A stretch of DNA of 64,000 nt from Palsa-504 sp963739615 (GCA_963739615.1 CAVUBD010000018.1:75878-139877); one strand, 5' to 3'. Shown: positions 1-8,507, counted from the first letter of the stretch. Notes: a model not told the origin generated them from the sequence alone. Numbers and translations are program-made.

Positions 1-84
1 GCCAGACAGCCGTGACCGCCGGACATCAGTGAGTCCCTGCGCCGACCCCGACGCGCTGATCTCGCTGCTCGCCCTCAACGCGCT

Positions 85-315
85 GCGGGTGCCGGAAGCA
101 CCGTCGTCTTCCGCGAGACGGCGCTGCGCGGCCTGGCCCGCATCCGCAGCGAGGACAAGGACCCGTTCACCCGCACGCGCTAGGCCATCATCCTGCTCGC
201 TGACCAGCCATACCCCGGCAACGCCGTCGCATGGGGCGCCACAGGCATCTACCGGCTGCACGCTGGCAGCATCCGGATCCTGTACGAAGTCGACGCTGGA
301 CTAGTGCCGCAGTAG
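85..315 (+). pseudogene. RelE/ParE-type toxin relic with internal stop
   Basis: The frame ending at the TAG of 313-315 reads like the body of a RelE/ParE-superfamily mRNA interferase or gyrase toxin. It has a helix-rich start (VVFRETALRGLARIRSEDK), then an LLADQPYPGN segment, then the typical beta-strand core GIYRLHAGSIRILYEVDAG. A TAG at 181-183 interrupts the frame between the two halves, and no convincing start codon precedes it, so I call it a dead copy. Family members usually act as the toxin of a type II toxin-antitoxin pair. An upstream partial frame (about 29-100) could be the tail of an antitoxin, but it has no recognisable motif. No intact antitoxin lies in the window. Confidence 0.6.
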
Positions 316-516
316 ATTACCTCCGCCCGCCTCTGGTTTCTCACCAGCCCGTCAGGTACCGCGATCCGGTCGCGGGACCGCCTGACCGACCGCAACGATG
401 CGACATCGAGGCGGTTGCAACCGCACCGATGCCACATCGCTGCGGCTGGATCGGCTTGATCGGCTGGCTGAACCGCTGGTCACACGATCAGCCGGCCGAG
501 CAAACGTAACCCGGTA

Positions 517-840
517 CTAGATCCAGATCCGGGATTCGTTGCGGGCTTCCTTGGCGCGGAAGGCGTCTTCGAGGTTGATGCCGTGGACGACGCCTACATC
601 GGGGAACTCTCGGACGCGGTGACCGGGTCGCTCGGCGGCAAGGTCGGGGTCGCGCCGCGGGTGTTCCTCAAGAAGCTGGTCACCGACATCCTGGACCGGG
701 TCGACCAGTTCGGCGACTTCGACCCGCGGCGCCACTACGCGCTGACGCTGGCGGCGGGCGAGCTGTCCCAGACCGAACGCAACGCTCTGTCGGCGCCTGC
801 CGCGGTCCGCGCCGACGACGTCGACCTTGACCTGCCGTGA
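517..840 (+). pseudogene. brxD: BREX ATP-binding protein BrxD, C-terminal fragment
   Basis: The frame ending at the TGA of 838-840 carries the C-terminal end of a BrxD/DUF2791-type ATP-binding protein. The recognisable stretch is DAYIGELSDAVTGSLGGKVG, then VAPRVFLKKLVTDILDRVDQ, FGDFDPRRHYALTL and a short acidic tail. BrxD is normally over 400 residues and has a P-loop domain. Only about the last 90-100 residues remain and the nucleotide-binding part is gone. In type 2 BREX loci brxD precedes brxHI, and that order holds here: the stop overlaps the GTG start of the brxHI remnant (GTGA overlap at 837-840). The family call rests on recalled motif similarity, supported by gene order. GTG 583 can open a short frame, but a functional product is unlikely. 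Confidence 0.6.
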
Positions 841-1335
841 CCGCGCTTGAGCGGCTGCGCCCGGTCATGGTGCATCACATCGTCAACACCCTGGGCTGGC
901 CAGCGCCGCCAGCACCCCGGCGCATCGTCGCTCAGCAACTGCTCGCCTTGTGCCTGCAGGAGCACCGGATCGGCAGCCGCCTGTGGACCCGGGGAGGCTA
1001 CCGCGCCAACGCCACCCTCGCCGCCACCTTGTCCCACCTGACCGTCCAGCGCTTCGACGACGCCAGCCTTCGATTGCGTTCGGACCTGACGCCCGAGATG
1101 TGGAAGGCGGGAACGGCTGACGAGGCGGAACGGATATGCCTGCCTGATGTGGATCAGCGGGCTCTGGCTGGCCTCAAATTCAGCGAGGCGCTGCCCGAAC
1201 GGCTGGCGGCCGCTACGCTCGCCGCTCGCATGGCCGACGTCGACTCCGCCGCGCGGGTCCCAGATCTCCGGAAAGGGTGCCTCTGACCTGCGCTGACTGT
1301 CCGTATTACTTTGCATAATATGTTAGATACTGGTA

Positions 1336-1357
1336 GGCTGCGGGTATGTCCGCAGCC
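1336..1357 (+). promoter_or_regulatory. Hairpin with the transposase start codon in its loop
   Basis: GGCTGCGG (1336-1343) and CCGCAGCC (1350-1357) are perfect 8-base arms around a 6-base loop. The loop holds the ATG start codon of the transposase at 1346-1348. There is no good Shine-Dalgarno sequence upstream. Such a stem in a transcript could limit translation, as inside-end foldbacks do in other IS elements. That role is inference; the right arm is also simply coding sequence for Ser-Ala-Ala. Confidence 0.35.
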
Positions 1358-3499
1358 GCCTCCGCCATCCTGGACGGGATGCCTTCGCCGCGTGATCTGC
1401 GCCGCCTGGACACTGGCGGGGAGACGGTGATCTTCGCCGGGTCGGTGCAGCTGTTCCGGTTCGCCGAGGACGATGCGGCGATGCGGCACATCGCGGCGGC
1501 CGGGCTGCGGCAGCTGGGGTTCGCGGGGAAGGACGTCGCCGCGGTGCTGGGGCTGACCCCGAGTTACGTCGCGACGCTGCGCCAGCGGGCGCTGCGGGAG
1601 GGGACGGCGGCGCTTGTCCGCCCGGCCGGGCGGCCCCGGGAAACCGGGGAGGACGCGTGGGAGCAGGCGCGGGCATGGCGGGCGCAGGGAGCGCGGGACG
1701 CGGAGATCGCGCGGCGGCTGGGGGTGAACCAGTCCACGGTGCTGCGCCGCCTGGGCCGGGCGCACGTGCAGGACCCGCTGCCGCACGACGGGCCGGAACC
1801 GCGGCCGGAACCGGATACGGAGGAAAAGCCGCAGCTCACGGCACCGGAACCGCGGGAGCAGCCAGAGCCCCCGCAGGCGGTGGCGGAGCCTGCGGGACCC
1901 GTGCCGTCCGGGTTCGTGCCGGGGGACGGCGGGCCGCCCGCGGGGACGGTGCGGTCGCGGTACGCGGGGGCGATGCTGCTGCACGCGTTCGCCGCCCGGG
2001 CCGGGGCCGGGGACGTATTCGCCGCCGCAGCCGGGCAGGATGCCGCGGCGGGGGACGTAGCGCTGCTGGCGGCGGTCAGCGCCTGCTTCGCGCTGGGTGC
2101 CGCGACGACGGAGGCGTTCAAGCACCTGGCCGCAGCCGAGGCCGGGCCGCTGGCCGGGCTCGTCACGCTGCCCGCCCTGCGGACTCTGCGGCCCCGCCTG
2201 TCCGCGATCGCGGACCGGGCCGACCCGCTGGAGCTGCAGCAGATGTTCGCGTCGGCGATGCTCGCCGCGGACCCGGTGGTCTCGGACGTGTACTACGTCG
2301 ATGACCATTTTGTCCCGTACACCGGCGCGAAACCCGTCGGCAAGGGGTGGAACAACAAGCGGGGCCGGGCAGAACGGGGCCGTGCGGACACGCACGTGAC
2401 CGCGCACGACGGGCGGGCGGCGTGCTTCGTGACCGGCGACCCGTCCGGCCTGTCCGTCACGCTGCCGAAGGCACTGGCCGAGCTGAAGAGAGCCGTTCCC
2501 GGGGGCACGAGGATCATGCCCGGCTTCGACCGCGGCGGTGCCTGCCCCGCGGTCTTCACGCACTGCCGCGAGCAGGACGTGCACTGGGTCACCTACCGCC
2601 GGGCGCCGCTGGCCATCCCCGCCATGCTCCCGGTCATCACTGCCGTCACCGTGGGCGGCAAGAGGCGGCAGATCACATGGGCGGAGGAGAAAGTCCAGGT
2701 CAAGGACTACGGCGAAGCCCGGCAGCTCACCCTGTCCGAGCAAGGCCGGGTCGTACTCCAGGTCCTCACCTCCGACTTCGATGCGTGCCCGGCGGACATC
2801 CTGTCCTGGCTGAAGTCCCGGTGGCGGGAAGAGAACTTCCTCAAGTACGCGTCCGAGAACTACGGGATAGACAAGATCTGCGACTACACCGCCACCATCG
2901 AAGTGAACACCAAGATCACCGGTAACCCGGCCCGCAAGGCAGCCAACGCCGCGATCCGCGACGCCCGCAACGAGATCACCGCCGCCCAGGGCGCCCTCGC
3001 CGCGCTGCTCACCGACCCGGACACCACCGCCGCCGCGAAGAACAAGGCGATCCCCGCCGCCAACCGCGCGATCACCGCCGCGAAGAAGAAACTCAAGGAC
3101 GCCACCGCCGCCCGCGACCAGATCCCCGTCAAGCTGCGCGCCGACCAGATCGATCCCGGCGCCCGGATCGCGGTGCTGCGCGCCGGGCGCCGCGGCCTGC
3201 AGATGGTGCTGCGGCTCCTCGCGCACAACGCCGAGCACTGGCTCGCCAACCGCCTCAACGCCTACCTGCGCGACAACGACGAATACCGCGCCATCACCCG
3301 CCAGACCATCATCCGCGGCCTCGCCGGAACCATCACCTGCACCCCCGCCGCGATCACCGTCACCCTCGAACCCCCCGGCGATCCCCGCGTCGCCCGCGCC
3401 CTCACCCTGCTCACCGGCGAGATCAACACCCAGCCACCGTCAATCCCCGGCGACACCCGGCCCATCACCTACCGCATCACACCACAGCCCGCGATTTAA
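1346..3499 (+). CDS. DDE transposase, 717 aa, intact
   Basis: This is the single gene of the IS inserted in brxHI. Residues 1-150 look like two helix-turn-helix modules (GLRQLGFAGKDVAAVLGLTP, then ARRLGVNQSTVLRRLG), followed by a Pro/Glu-rich linker. The catalytic core shows a first acidic motif VYYVDDHFVPYTG, a second aspartate in MPGFDRGGACPAVF, and SRWREENFLKYASENYGID, which likely supplies the glutamate. An Ala/Lys-rich helical segment (NPARKAANAAI onward) precedes the C-terminus. The same layout occurs in the two decayed copies at 12143 and 32894, but sequence identity to them is low outside the motifs. It is the only uninterrupted member of this type in the window. ATG 1346 is the first plausible start. 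Confidence 0.8.
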   Translation: MSAAASAILDGMPSPRDLRRLDTGGETVIFAGSVQLFRFAEDDAAMRHIAAAGLRQLGFAGKDVAAVLGLTPSYVATLRQRALREGTAALVRPAGRPRETGEDAWEQARAWRAQGARDAEIARRLGVNQSTVLRRLGRAHVQDPLPHDGPEPRPEPDTEEKPQLTAPEPREQPEPPQAVAEPAGPVPSGFVPGDGGPPAGTVRSRYAGAMLLHAFAARAGAGDVFAAAAGQDAAAGDVALLAAVSACFALGAATTEAFKHLAAAEAGPLAGLVTLPALRTLRPRLSAIADRADPLELQQMFASAMLAADPVVSDVYYVDDHFVPYTGAKPVGKGWNNKRGRAERGRADTHVTAHDGRAACFVTGDPSGLSVTLPKALAELKRAVPGGTRIMPGFDRGGACPAVFTHCREQDVHWVTYRRAPLAIPAMLPVITAVTVGGKRRQITWAEEKVQVKDYGEARQLTLSEQGRVVLQVLTSDFDACPADILSWLKSRWREENFLKYASENYGIDKICDYTATIEVNTKITGNPARKAANAAIRDARNEITAAQGALAALLTDPDTTAAAKNKAIPAANRAITAAKKKLKDATAARDQIPVKLRADQIDPGARIAVLRAGRRGLQMVLRLLAHNAEHWLANRLNAYLRDNDEYRAITRQTIIRGLAGTITCTPAAITVTLEPPGDPRVARALTLLTGEINTQPPSIPGDTRPITYRITPQPAI

Positions 3500-3553
3500 C
3501 TCGCCCTCAGCAGGCCCTTCCGGAGATCTGGGTCCTCGCCGAACCCGTTCGCT

Positions 3554-4069
3554 TCACCGTGGTCGATGACCTTTGATGCTGATGAGGTCATATAGACGAC
3601 TAGCGTTCAATAGGCTGGCTGCCGAGATATCCGAGATCAATCGATGAATATTCTTGACGATTTCCTGATAAGCTTCTTCCCTGTAAAACTGCCTTTGCGA
3701 TTCGGCACTCGAAATCCTACCCGGTTCGCCAATATCGGTAACTGACCATATAAGCGGGCTAGCAGGAAAGGTCACGCACCGCAGGGACTCGTCGTAGACT
3801 CGTTGATTCATGCAGACTGTAATATCAGCTTCCCCCAGACGCGACTGGGTGAGCTGATCTCCATATCCGGCTTTGGCGAATTCTCGTATGCCGTGCTTCT
3901 CAAGGAGAGCGAGCGTCACTCCGTAGTAGGTCAGGTTCCTCGCCTTATCCGATGCTGCAGTCGTCCCGCTCGACAGAACCCTCGAATCCTTAATCTCGAG
4001 TGAGTTCAGATAGGCCTCGGCGATAATGCTTCTAAACGAGTTTCCCCGGCATATGAAGTGGGTAATCAT
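3554..4069 (-). CDS. Low-molecular-weight protein tyrosine phosphatase family protein
   Basis: The protein (171 aa) opens with MITHFICRGNSFRS, the C-x5-R-S phosphate-binding loop of LMW-PTPs with Cys7 and Arg13. An acidic-proline segment (VTDIGEP) lies near residue 110, where the general-acid loop sits in this fold. The family dephosphorylates phosphotyrosine proteins; some relatives are arsenate reductases. The gene runs towards brxHI and its stop overlaps the last codons of the brxHI remnant. Its base composition is clearly AT-richer than the flanks, with many A/T third positions, which suggests recent acquisition. No partner kinase or arsenic gene is adjacent, so the substrate is unknown. 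The length is typical for the family and the frame is intact. Confidence 0.75.
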   Translation of the reverse strand: MITHFICRGNSFRSIIAEAYLNSLEIKDSRVLSSGTTAASDKARNLTYYGVTLALLEKHGIREFAKAGYGDQLTQSRLGEADITVCMNQRVYDESLRCVTFPASPLIWSVTDIGEPGRISSAESQRQFYREEAYQEIVKNIHRLISDISAASLLNASRLYDLISIKGHRPR

Positions 4070-4120
4070 CCCGCTACGCTAGCAAACCTGGTGTTTCCGG
4101 CACAACGTCGTACTGGTTAA

Positions 4121-4885
4121 TTAATGCTTGCTATTTGCAGTCAGGAGACAGTCTCGATCCCGCATACCGCCAAGACTGGTCCCGTCCGGGCTCAGCCGCC
4201 CCGGCGCCGACATGCCTTCGGCCTGCCCGGCCAGATGCATGCCATCACTGATCCGGGGCTTGGCCGACACGCGCTCCAGCAGGCCGTGGACCCACCCGTC
4301 GGACGGCCGGGTACCGGACATCGACTCGATGATGTCCGCGCAGCGTTCCACCGGGACGTGGTGCATCACCAGCAGGAACACGCACCAGGCCTGGAAGTTC
4401 AGCCCGCAGGTCACCGTTCCCGGTGCGCCCGCCGCTTCCGGCGGGGCATCCGCGACATGAGTCCGGCCGCACGCGCACTGCACTTCGTGCCGGCCGCGCT
4501 GGATGGCCACTGCCCGCGCCTCGGGCAGGCCGGTGACCTGACGGGAGTACCGCACCCCCAGGTCGCAGGCGCCGCCCAGGTCAGCGCCGCACGGGCAGAT
4601 GCCCTCCGGGAACACGTCCCCGGTCTTGTCCGGATGCTCGTTCCAGGCCAGGAACGCGCCCGGCGCGCCGGGCTGCTTGCCCGGCTTCCGCTTCATCCCG
4701 CCCTGGCCGGTCCCGCGCTGCGGCGGCTTCCTCCCCGGCAGGTCATCGGTGCCCGGCGCCATCGAGGAGTTCCCGCTGCTACGGGAGACCAGCCGATCCA
4801 GCCGCGCGATCTTCCCCGCCCGCAGCCGCGCATTCGCCTCCTGCAGCGCGGCAACCACATCAGGCGCATCCGGCGTATCACGCAC
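4121..4885 (-). pseudogene. IS66-family transposase, N-terminal fragment
   Basis: This is the first part of an IS66 TnpC-type transposase: a helical start with ALQEANARLRAGK, a basic linker (RKPPQRGTGQGGMKRKPGK), the zinc-binding-like region (ICPCGADLGG and VQCACGRTH) and the beginning of the central domain (VTCGLNFQAWCVFLLVMHHV). After about position 4280 the reading leaves family sequence, and the catalytic DDE core is absent. It is therefore a truncated relic. It differs from the IS66 copy at 53.6-59.0 kb, so at least two IS66 lineages have passed through this region. Confidence 0.75.
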
Positions 4886-4998
4886 ACCGGTACTACATCA
4901 CAGTGCCCCTCTGCACTTCCGGCAGTGATCAAATCGACACCATCAGCCAGGCCAGCGCCGCGTTCAACCTGCGCTCGACAACGGGAGCTAAATGTTTG

Positions 4999-5070
4999 CA
5001 GCTAACCGACTGGCAGAAGGAATTCTGCACCCAGGTCAATAAGATCCGCTGGGTGATCGAGCAAGCCTGA
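4999..5070 (+). pseudogene. IS5-like transposase C-terminal scrap
   Basis: The frame QLTDWQKEFCTQVNKIRWVI followed by EQA and TGA at 5068-5070 resembles the C-terminal catalytic-glutamate region of IS5/IS1647-type transposases (pattern NKIRW.IEQVIANFKTWR). Only about 24 codons survive, upstream of the VapC relic. It is an unsupported scrap apart from this motif. Confidence 0.45.
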
Positions 5071-5118
5071 ATAAGCCTCAGTTCATTGACCTGGGCTGAC
5101 CTTGCCGTTCCGGGATAG

Positions 5119-5349
5119 TCAGGAAACCGTATCGTGGGTGGCCAGCCACTCATAGCCAGCATCACGGTCAGCCCGCACCTGATCGAACTCCGCGTTGCTC
5201 CGGGTTGCCCATCCGAGCTCGAACTCGATCACACCGCAGGTAGCTACTGCACCTGACTCGATCAGTGGCACCAGGATCCCTGCTACCTCCGGATGGTGCA
5301 GGCGGGCGAGTGCGCTGGTGTCTGCTAGGTAGCGTGCTACCGCCGCCAT
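5119..5349 (-). pseudogene. vapC: VapC-type PIN-domain toxin, C-terminally truncated
   Basis: From ATG 5349 the protein reads MAAVARYLADTSALARLHHP, then IESGAVATCGVIEFELGWAT. These are the PIN-domain first aspartate (ADTSAL) and the conserved glutamate (IEFEL) of VapC RNases. The frame ends after about 76 residues (GYEWLATHDTVS), whereas VapC proteins are about 130 residues, so the C-terminal acidic residues that complete the metal site are missing. No VapB antitoxin is visible in the 250 bp upstream. I read it as a remnant, truncated by the event that brought in the IS5-like scrap. Confidence 0.65.
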
Positions 5350-5616
5350 GCGGCTAGATATATTCACGTGCGCCGTCGAGGGACACCAAGGCCGGGGAAG
5401 CCTGCGGCCGTATCGCGCCCCGCTGCGAGTACGAGTTCAGCGCAAGGCCAGGAGCAGCCGGGCTCCCCTCCAGCCCGGAATGAAACCGCGGTCTCATAGC
5501 GCCAGGACAGCGTCGAAGCGCGGTTTCACCACCCCGCGGACGCTCCTCGCGGACATCGCCGTGCGAGGTGCGGCCCAGGGCCCAGCCCGCCGCGTGCACT
5601 CGCCTAGAGTCGGGAT

Positions 5617-5952
5617 GTGACAGATGACGAGACGAAGGTCTACGCGCTGAACCTGTTCGACATCGCCGACCGTGAGGAATACCTGGCCTACTCACGCCGG
5701 TCGGCCCGCGAGGTCGCCCAGCACGGAGGGCGCGTGCTGGCCCTAGGCCGGTTCCGGGAGAGCGCGGCAGGTGACATCACTCCCCGGCAGGTGCTCATCC
5801 TCGTCGAATGGGAATCCATGGCTGCCTTCGAGAGCTACCGTCAGGACCCCGCACTGGCCGACCTGCACCCGCACCGGGAACAGGGCACCTCGGCGTACGT
5901 GTGGCACCTGTTCGACCGGCTCGACGACCTGCGGCCACTCCTTGGCCCGTGA
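5617..5952 (+). CDS. DUF1330-family protein
   Basis: A 111-residue protein with the ferredoxin-like DUF1330/dimeric alpha-beta-barrel pattern: VYALNLFDIADREEYLAYSR, then GGRVLALGRF, VLILVEWESMAAFESYRQDP and a C-terminal strand-helix. Start is GTG 5617; no strong ribosome binding site is visible. The family is small and cytoplasmic, with no established general reaction. It converges on the acyl-CoA ligase gene, whose end lies 27 bp downstream on the other strand. The frame is intact and the codon use matches the region. Confidence 0.65.
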   Translation: MTDDETKVYALNLFDIADREEYLAYSRRSAREVAQHGGRVLALGRFRESAAGDITPRQVLILVEWESMAAFESYRQDPALADLHPHREQGTSAYVWHLFDRLDDLRPLLGP

Positions 5953-5979
5953 AGCGGGCCGCAGGAATCTGCGCGGCGA

Positions 5980-7461
5980 TTAGCCGGCTGGCTGACTGGC
6001 TGGGTGCTGGGCGATTCGTTCGGCCCGAAGCGCCGAACGGCGGACCTTGCCGGCCTCATCGCGCAGCGGCGTCGTGGCGCGTTCGATTACGCGGGGAAGT
6101 TTGTACCCGGCGAGCCGCTGGCGCAGATGGGCCATCAGATCCTGATCGGATGCCGGTTCGGACAGCTCGACGATGGCGTAGGGAATGCTGCCCAGTTCTT
6201 CGTCTGGCAGGCCGATCACGCAGCAGGACTGCACGGCGGGGTGCTCGTCGAGGGCGGCCTCGATCTCCGCCGGGTAGACGTTCGCTCCCCCGACCAGGAT
6301 CATATCCGCGAGGCGGTCGGTGATATAGACGTACCCGCCGGCGTCTACGCGGCCGATGTCGCCGAGCGATTCCCAGCCGCCGGGGGCGCTGCGTGCCGTG
6401 GCGCCGATGTACCGGTACGGGGGCGGGGCGCCCGGGCCCCGGCGCATCCAGATCTCCCCTTCCTGGCCAGCAGGAACGGGCCGACCGCGAGAGTCGCGTA
6501 CCTCGATCTCGCCCACCACCGGCCGGCCGACCGAGCCTCGGTGAGCAAGCCATTCGGTCCCGGTGATCACCGTGGCTGCCTGCAGCTCGGTGCCTGCGTA
6601 CAGTTCATGCACCTTCTCGGGGCCAAGCCAGTCAATCCAGGCCTGCTTGAGCCACGGCGGGCACGGCGCGGCCACGTGGAAGGCCACCTTCAGCGAGGAG
6701 ACGTCGGCGGCCAGGCGGACCGCCTCGGGCAGACGCCAGATGCGAAGCATCATGGTCGGCACCAGGTACAGCCAGCTCGCCTGGTGCTTCCCGACTAGGC
6801 GTAGTGTCTCGGCCGCGTCGAACCTGGACATCAGCACCACGTGGTTGCCGAGCAGCAGCCCGGCTGCGGTGGCCACGAACGGCGCGTTGTGGGACAGCGG
6901 CCCGGTCATAAGGGCGCACTCGCCAGAACGCAGGCCCACCAGGGGGGCGAGGCCGGCCACGTTCTCAAACAAGGCGGGTGCGGTGGCCGCGATCAGCTTC
7001 GGCCGGCCCGTGCTCCCGCCGCTGGTAACGACCTTCCACACCGGCGACACGCCCGGCGTGAACGAGCCGCCGGGCAGCCGCCGGGGCACCGACTCCATCA
7101 CCGGCCATGCTCCCGCCTCTGACTGCGGCATTCCCACGACGAGTGCTGGACTGGCCAGGTCCATGATGGCGGCGCGCTCCAGTGCCGGGAGCCGGGGGGA
7201 GACTGGCTGCGGCACGCCGCCCGCAGCCCAGACCGCGAACATGCTCTCCACGAACCCGATCGAGTTGGGCAGGCTGATCGTGACCGTCGAGCCCTCCACC
7301 ACCCCGCGAGCTGCGAACAGCGCAGCCAGGCGCTCAACGCGCTCCACGAGCCCGGCGCGGGTCACCATCACCTCTCCGCACGTCAGCGCGGGCCGGTCCG
7401 GATCGGTTTCAGCCAGCTGACCAAGAACAGACAAAAAGGTATTGCCGCCGACGCTGCTCAT
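5980..7461 (-). CDS. AMP-dependent acyl-CoA synthetase/ligase
   Basis: A 493-residue member of the class I adenylate-forming superfamily, which activates a carboxylate to an acyl-AMP and usually passes it to CoA. Visible motifs in order: the P-loop-like VTSGGSTGRPKLI (about residue 145), HELYAGTELQAAT (the YGTE motif), LGDIGRVDAGGYVYITDR with the hinge region, GANVYPAEIE, and a C-terminal GKVRRSALR whose lysine fits the catalytic position. No carrier-protein domain or membrane segment is present. The overall pattern is like bile-acid or aromatic acid CoA ligases, but the substrate is not readable. Start ATG 7461 follows GGTAGGAG. It lies 71 bp downstream of an alpha/beta hydrolase on the same strand, so the two are probably co-transcribed under the divergent TetR regulator. 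Confidence 0.85.
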   Translation of the reverse strand: MSSVGGNTFLSVLGQLAETDPDRPALTCGEVMVTRAGLVERVERLAALFAARGVVEGSTVTISLPNSIGFVESMFAVWAAGGVPQPVSPRLPALERAAIMDLASPALVVGMPQSEAGAWPVMESVPRRLPGGSFTPGVSPVWKVVTSGGSTGRPKLIAATAPALFENVAGLAPLVGLRSGECALMTGPLSHNAPFVATAAGLLLGNHVVLMSRFDAAETLRLVGKHQASWLYLVPTMMLRIWRLPEAVRLAADVSSLKVAFHVAAPCPPWLKQAWIDWLGPEKVHELYAGTELQAATVITGTEWLAHRGSVGRPVVGEIEVRDSRGRPVPAGQEGEIWMRRGPGAPPPYRYIGATARSAPGGWESLGDIGRVDAGGYVYITDRLADMILVGGANVYPAEIEAALDEHPAVQSCCVIGLPDEELGSIPYAIVELSEPASDQDLMAHLRQRLAGYKLPRVIERATTPLRDEAGKVRRSALRAERIAQHPASQPAG

Positions 7462-7532
7462 CTCATGCTCCTACCCTGGCGCAGTAGTTGCCCTCGGGTG
7501 CTGCCGGGCCGTACGCGGGTCCGTCACACCGC

Positions 7533-8367
7533 TCACGTATCCACCGTGTTGGTTGCCGGGCGCGGGCCGGTGCCTGAGCCGTCGGCTGGACCGGAGATGC
7601 CGGCGAGGAAGTGCAGGACCTCCTGGTTGGCTGCCTGGGCGACGTCGGTGATGTAGTTGTGACCGGCGTCGGGGAACATCACGAGCCGGGCTCCGGCGAT
7701 GCCGTCGGCGAGTCGCTGAGCGTTGGCGGCGGGGACGATGCGGTCCTGGGCTCCGTGCATGACCAACGTCGGGATGCGGATCTCCTCTAGCCGGCCTGTG
7801 ACGTCGAAGCCCGCGGCGCCGGTGAGCTGGCCGCGGCGTCCCCGTCCGCTGGACCGGGTGCGCCGGACGATCTGCTGGTCTTCCGCCCGGAGGCCGGCGC
7901 GTGTCCGGCCCGTAAAGCAGCTTCCATGCCATCCGGTTGAGGGCGGCGGCGGGCAGCATGGACCGGACTCGTGTGAGTAGTGCGCCACGCGACGCACCCT
8001 CGGCCGAGGCGGCGGTGCACCCGAGGGTCAGCGACCGGACCCGGCCGGGATGGTCAAGGGCGAGCTGAAGGGCAATGGCTCCGCCCAGCGACACGCCATA
8101 AACGTGGGCGGACGCGGCGCCGGCTGCGTCGAGGACAGCCAGCGCGTCGTCTGCCATCAGCTGCATGGAGTAGGGCCCGGGCGGGTCGGAGCTGCGACCG
8201 GCCCCCCGGTTGTCGAACCGGATGACGCGGTAGGACGCGGCCAGTTCGGGGGCGGTGCGATGCCACATGTCAGCCCCGTAGGCGTGGCCCATGATGAGCA
8301 GGATCGGGTCGCCCGTCCCGCTCTGCTCCCACCAGATCCGGGCGTCAGGGCGGTGGGCGAGTGGCAT
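7533..8367 (-). pseudogene. Alpha/beta hydrolase with a frameshift
   Basis: From ATG 8367 (preceded by GAAAGGGGAG) the protein starts MPLAHRPDARIWWEQSGTGD, then LLIMGHAYGADMW (oxyanion region), RFDNRGAGRSS, and the nucleophile elbow VYGVSLGGAIALQLAL. Around 7900 the frame shifts by one base. The continuation in the other frame has IPTLVMHGAQDRIVP (acid) and MFPDAGHNYI (catalytic His), ending near 7533. All three catalytic elements exist, but only across two frames. The gene is therefore either freshly broken or carries a sequencing indel. It is divergent from the TetR gene, with a shared operator region between them. Confidence 0.8.
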
Positions 8368-8400
8368 GGCTCCCCTTTCACGTCGGTGCCAGCCAGTGTA

Positions 8401-8424
8401 GGCTAACGATCGGCCGGTAGGCAA
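8401..8424. promoter_or_regulatory. Second, imperfect TetR-type site
   Basis: A half-site CCGGTAGGC preceded by a degenerate partner (GGCTAACGATC) repeats the pattern of the perfect operator at 8470-8493. It lies 35-55 bp upstream of the hydrolase start codon. It probably lets the same regulator control the hydrolase-ligase operon. This is inferred from similarity of the half-sites. Confidence 0.45.
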
Positions 8425-8469
8425 CGACAGCAGAGATTCCTTCTTATCCAGTCGAGGAAGTGGCGAGAC

Positions 8470-8493
8470 TGCCTACCGATCAATCGGTAGGCA
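8470..8493. promoter_or_regulatory. Palindromic operator upstream of tetR-family gene
   Basis: Two perfect 11-base arms, TGCCTACCGAT and ATCGGTAGGCA, flank a CA centre. The site ends 14 bp before the GTG start of the TetR-family gene. Its size, symmetry and position are typical of an autoregulatory TetR operator. It also argues against translation starting further upstream, because the palindrome would then lie inside the coding region. Confidence 0.75.
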
Positions 8494-8507
8494 ACTGGAG
8501 ATTCCTT

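Larger units (their letters stand above)
1261..3530 (+). mobile_element. Insertion sequence in brxHI, 2270 bp, 5-bp target duplication
   Basis: Inverted ends are visible: CAGATCTCCGGAAAGGG at the left, and the reverse complement of the right end reads CAGATCTCCGGAAGGG. The element is flanked by GGTCC at 1256-1260 and 3531-3535. Excising it rejoins the reading frame of brxHI exactly, which fixes the boundaries. It carries one long intact transposase gene. I cannot assign an ISfinder family with confidence. The transposase architecture resembles that of the elements at 11995-14401 and 32746-35165. Confidence 0.85.
837..3576 (+). pseudogene. brxHI: BREX helicase BrxHI remnant, internally deleted and split by an IS
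   Basis: From the GTG at 837 the frame begins LERLRPVMVHHIVNTLGWP, like the N-terminus of Lhr-like DEAD/DEAH helicases of type 2 BREX. It then jumps directly to C-terminal helicase sequence (VAQQLLALCLQEHRIGSRLW, later LPDVDQRALAGLKFSEALP). Motifs I to VI are missing, so several hundred residues have been deleted. At 1260 the frame enters an insertion sequence. Removing 1261-3530 and one copy of the duplicated GGTCC restores an uninterrupted frame: ATLAARMADVDSAARV, then LAEPVRFTVVDDL and TGA at 3574-3576. The gene therefore suffered a deletion and an IS insertion and cannot make an active helicase. The restored frame is seen directly; the BrxHI name is from family knowledge. Confidence 0.65.

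Noticed and set aside
837..1286. Stand-alone 149-codon gene after brxD
   Set aside because: The last codons read into the IS end. Removing the IS gives a longer frame with a brxHI-like C-terminus, so the short frame is an artefact of insertion.
1154..3238. Long open frame on the minus strand (694 codons)
   Set aside because: It lies opposite the transposase and brxHI remnant and has low-complexity Arg/Gly/Pro sequence with no family motif. It is a shadow of the high-GC coding strand.
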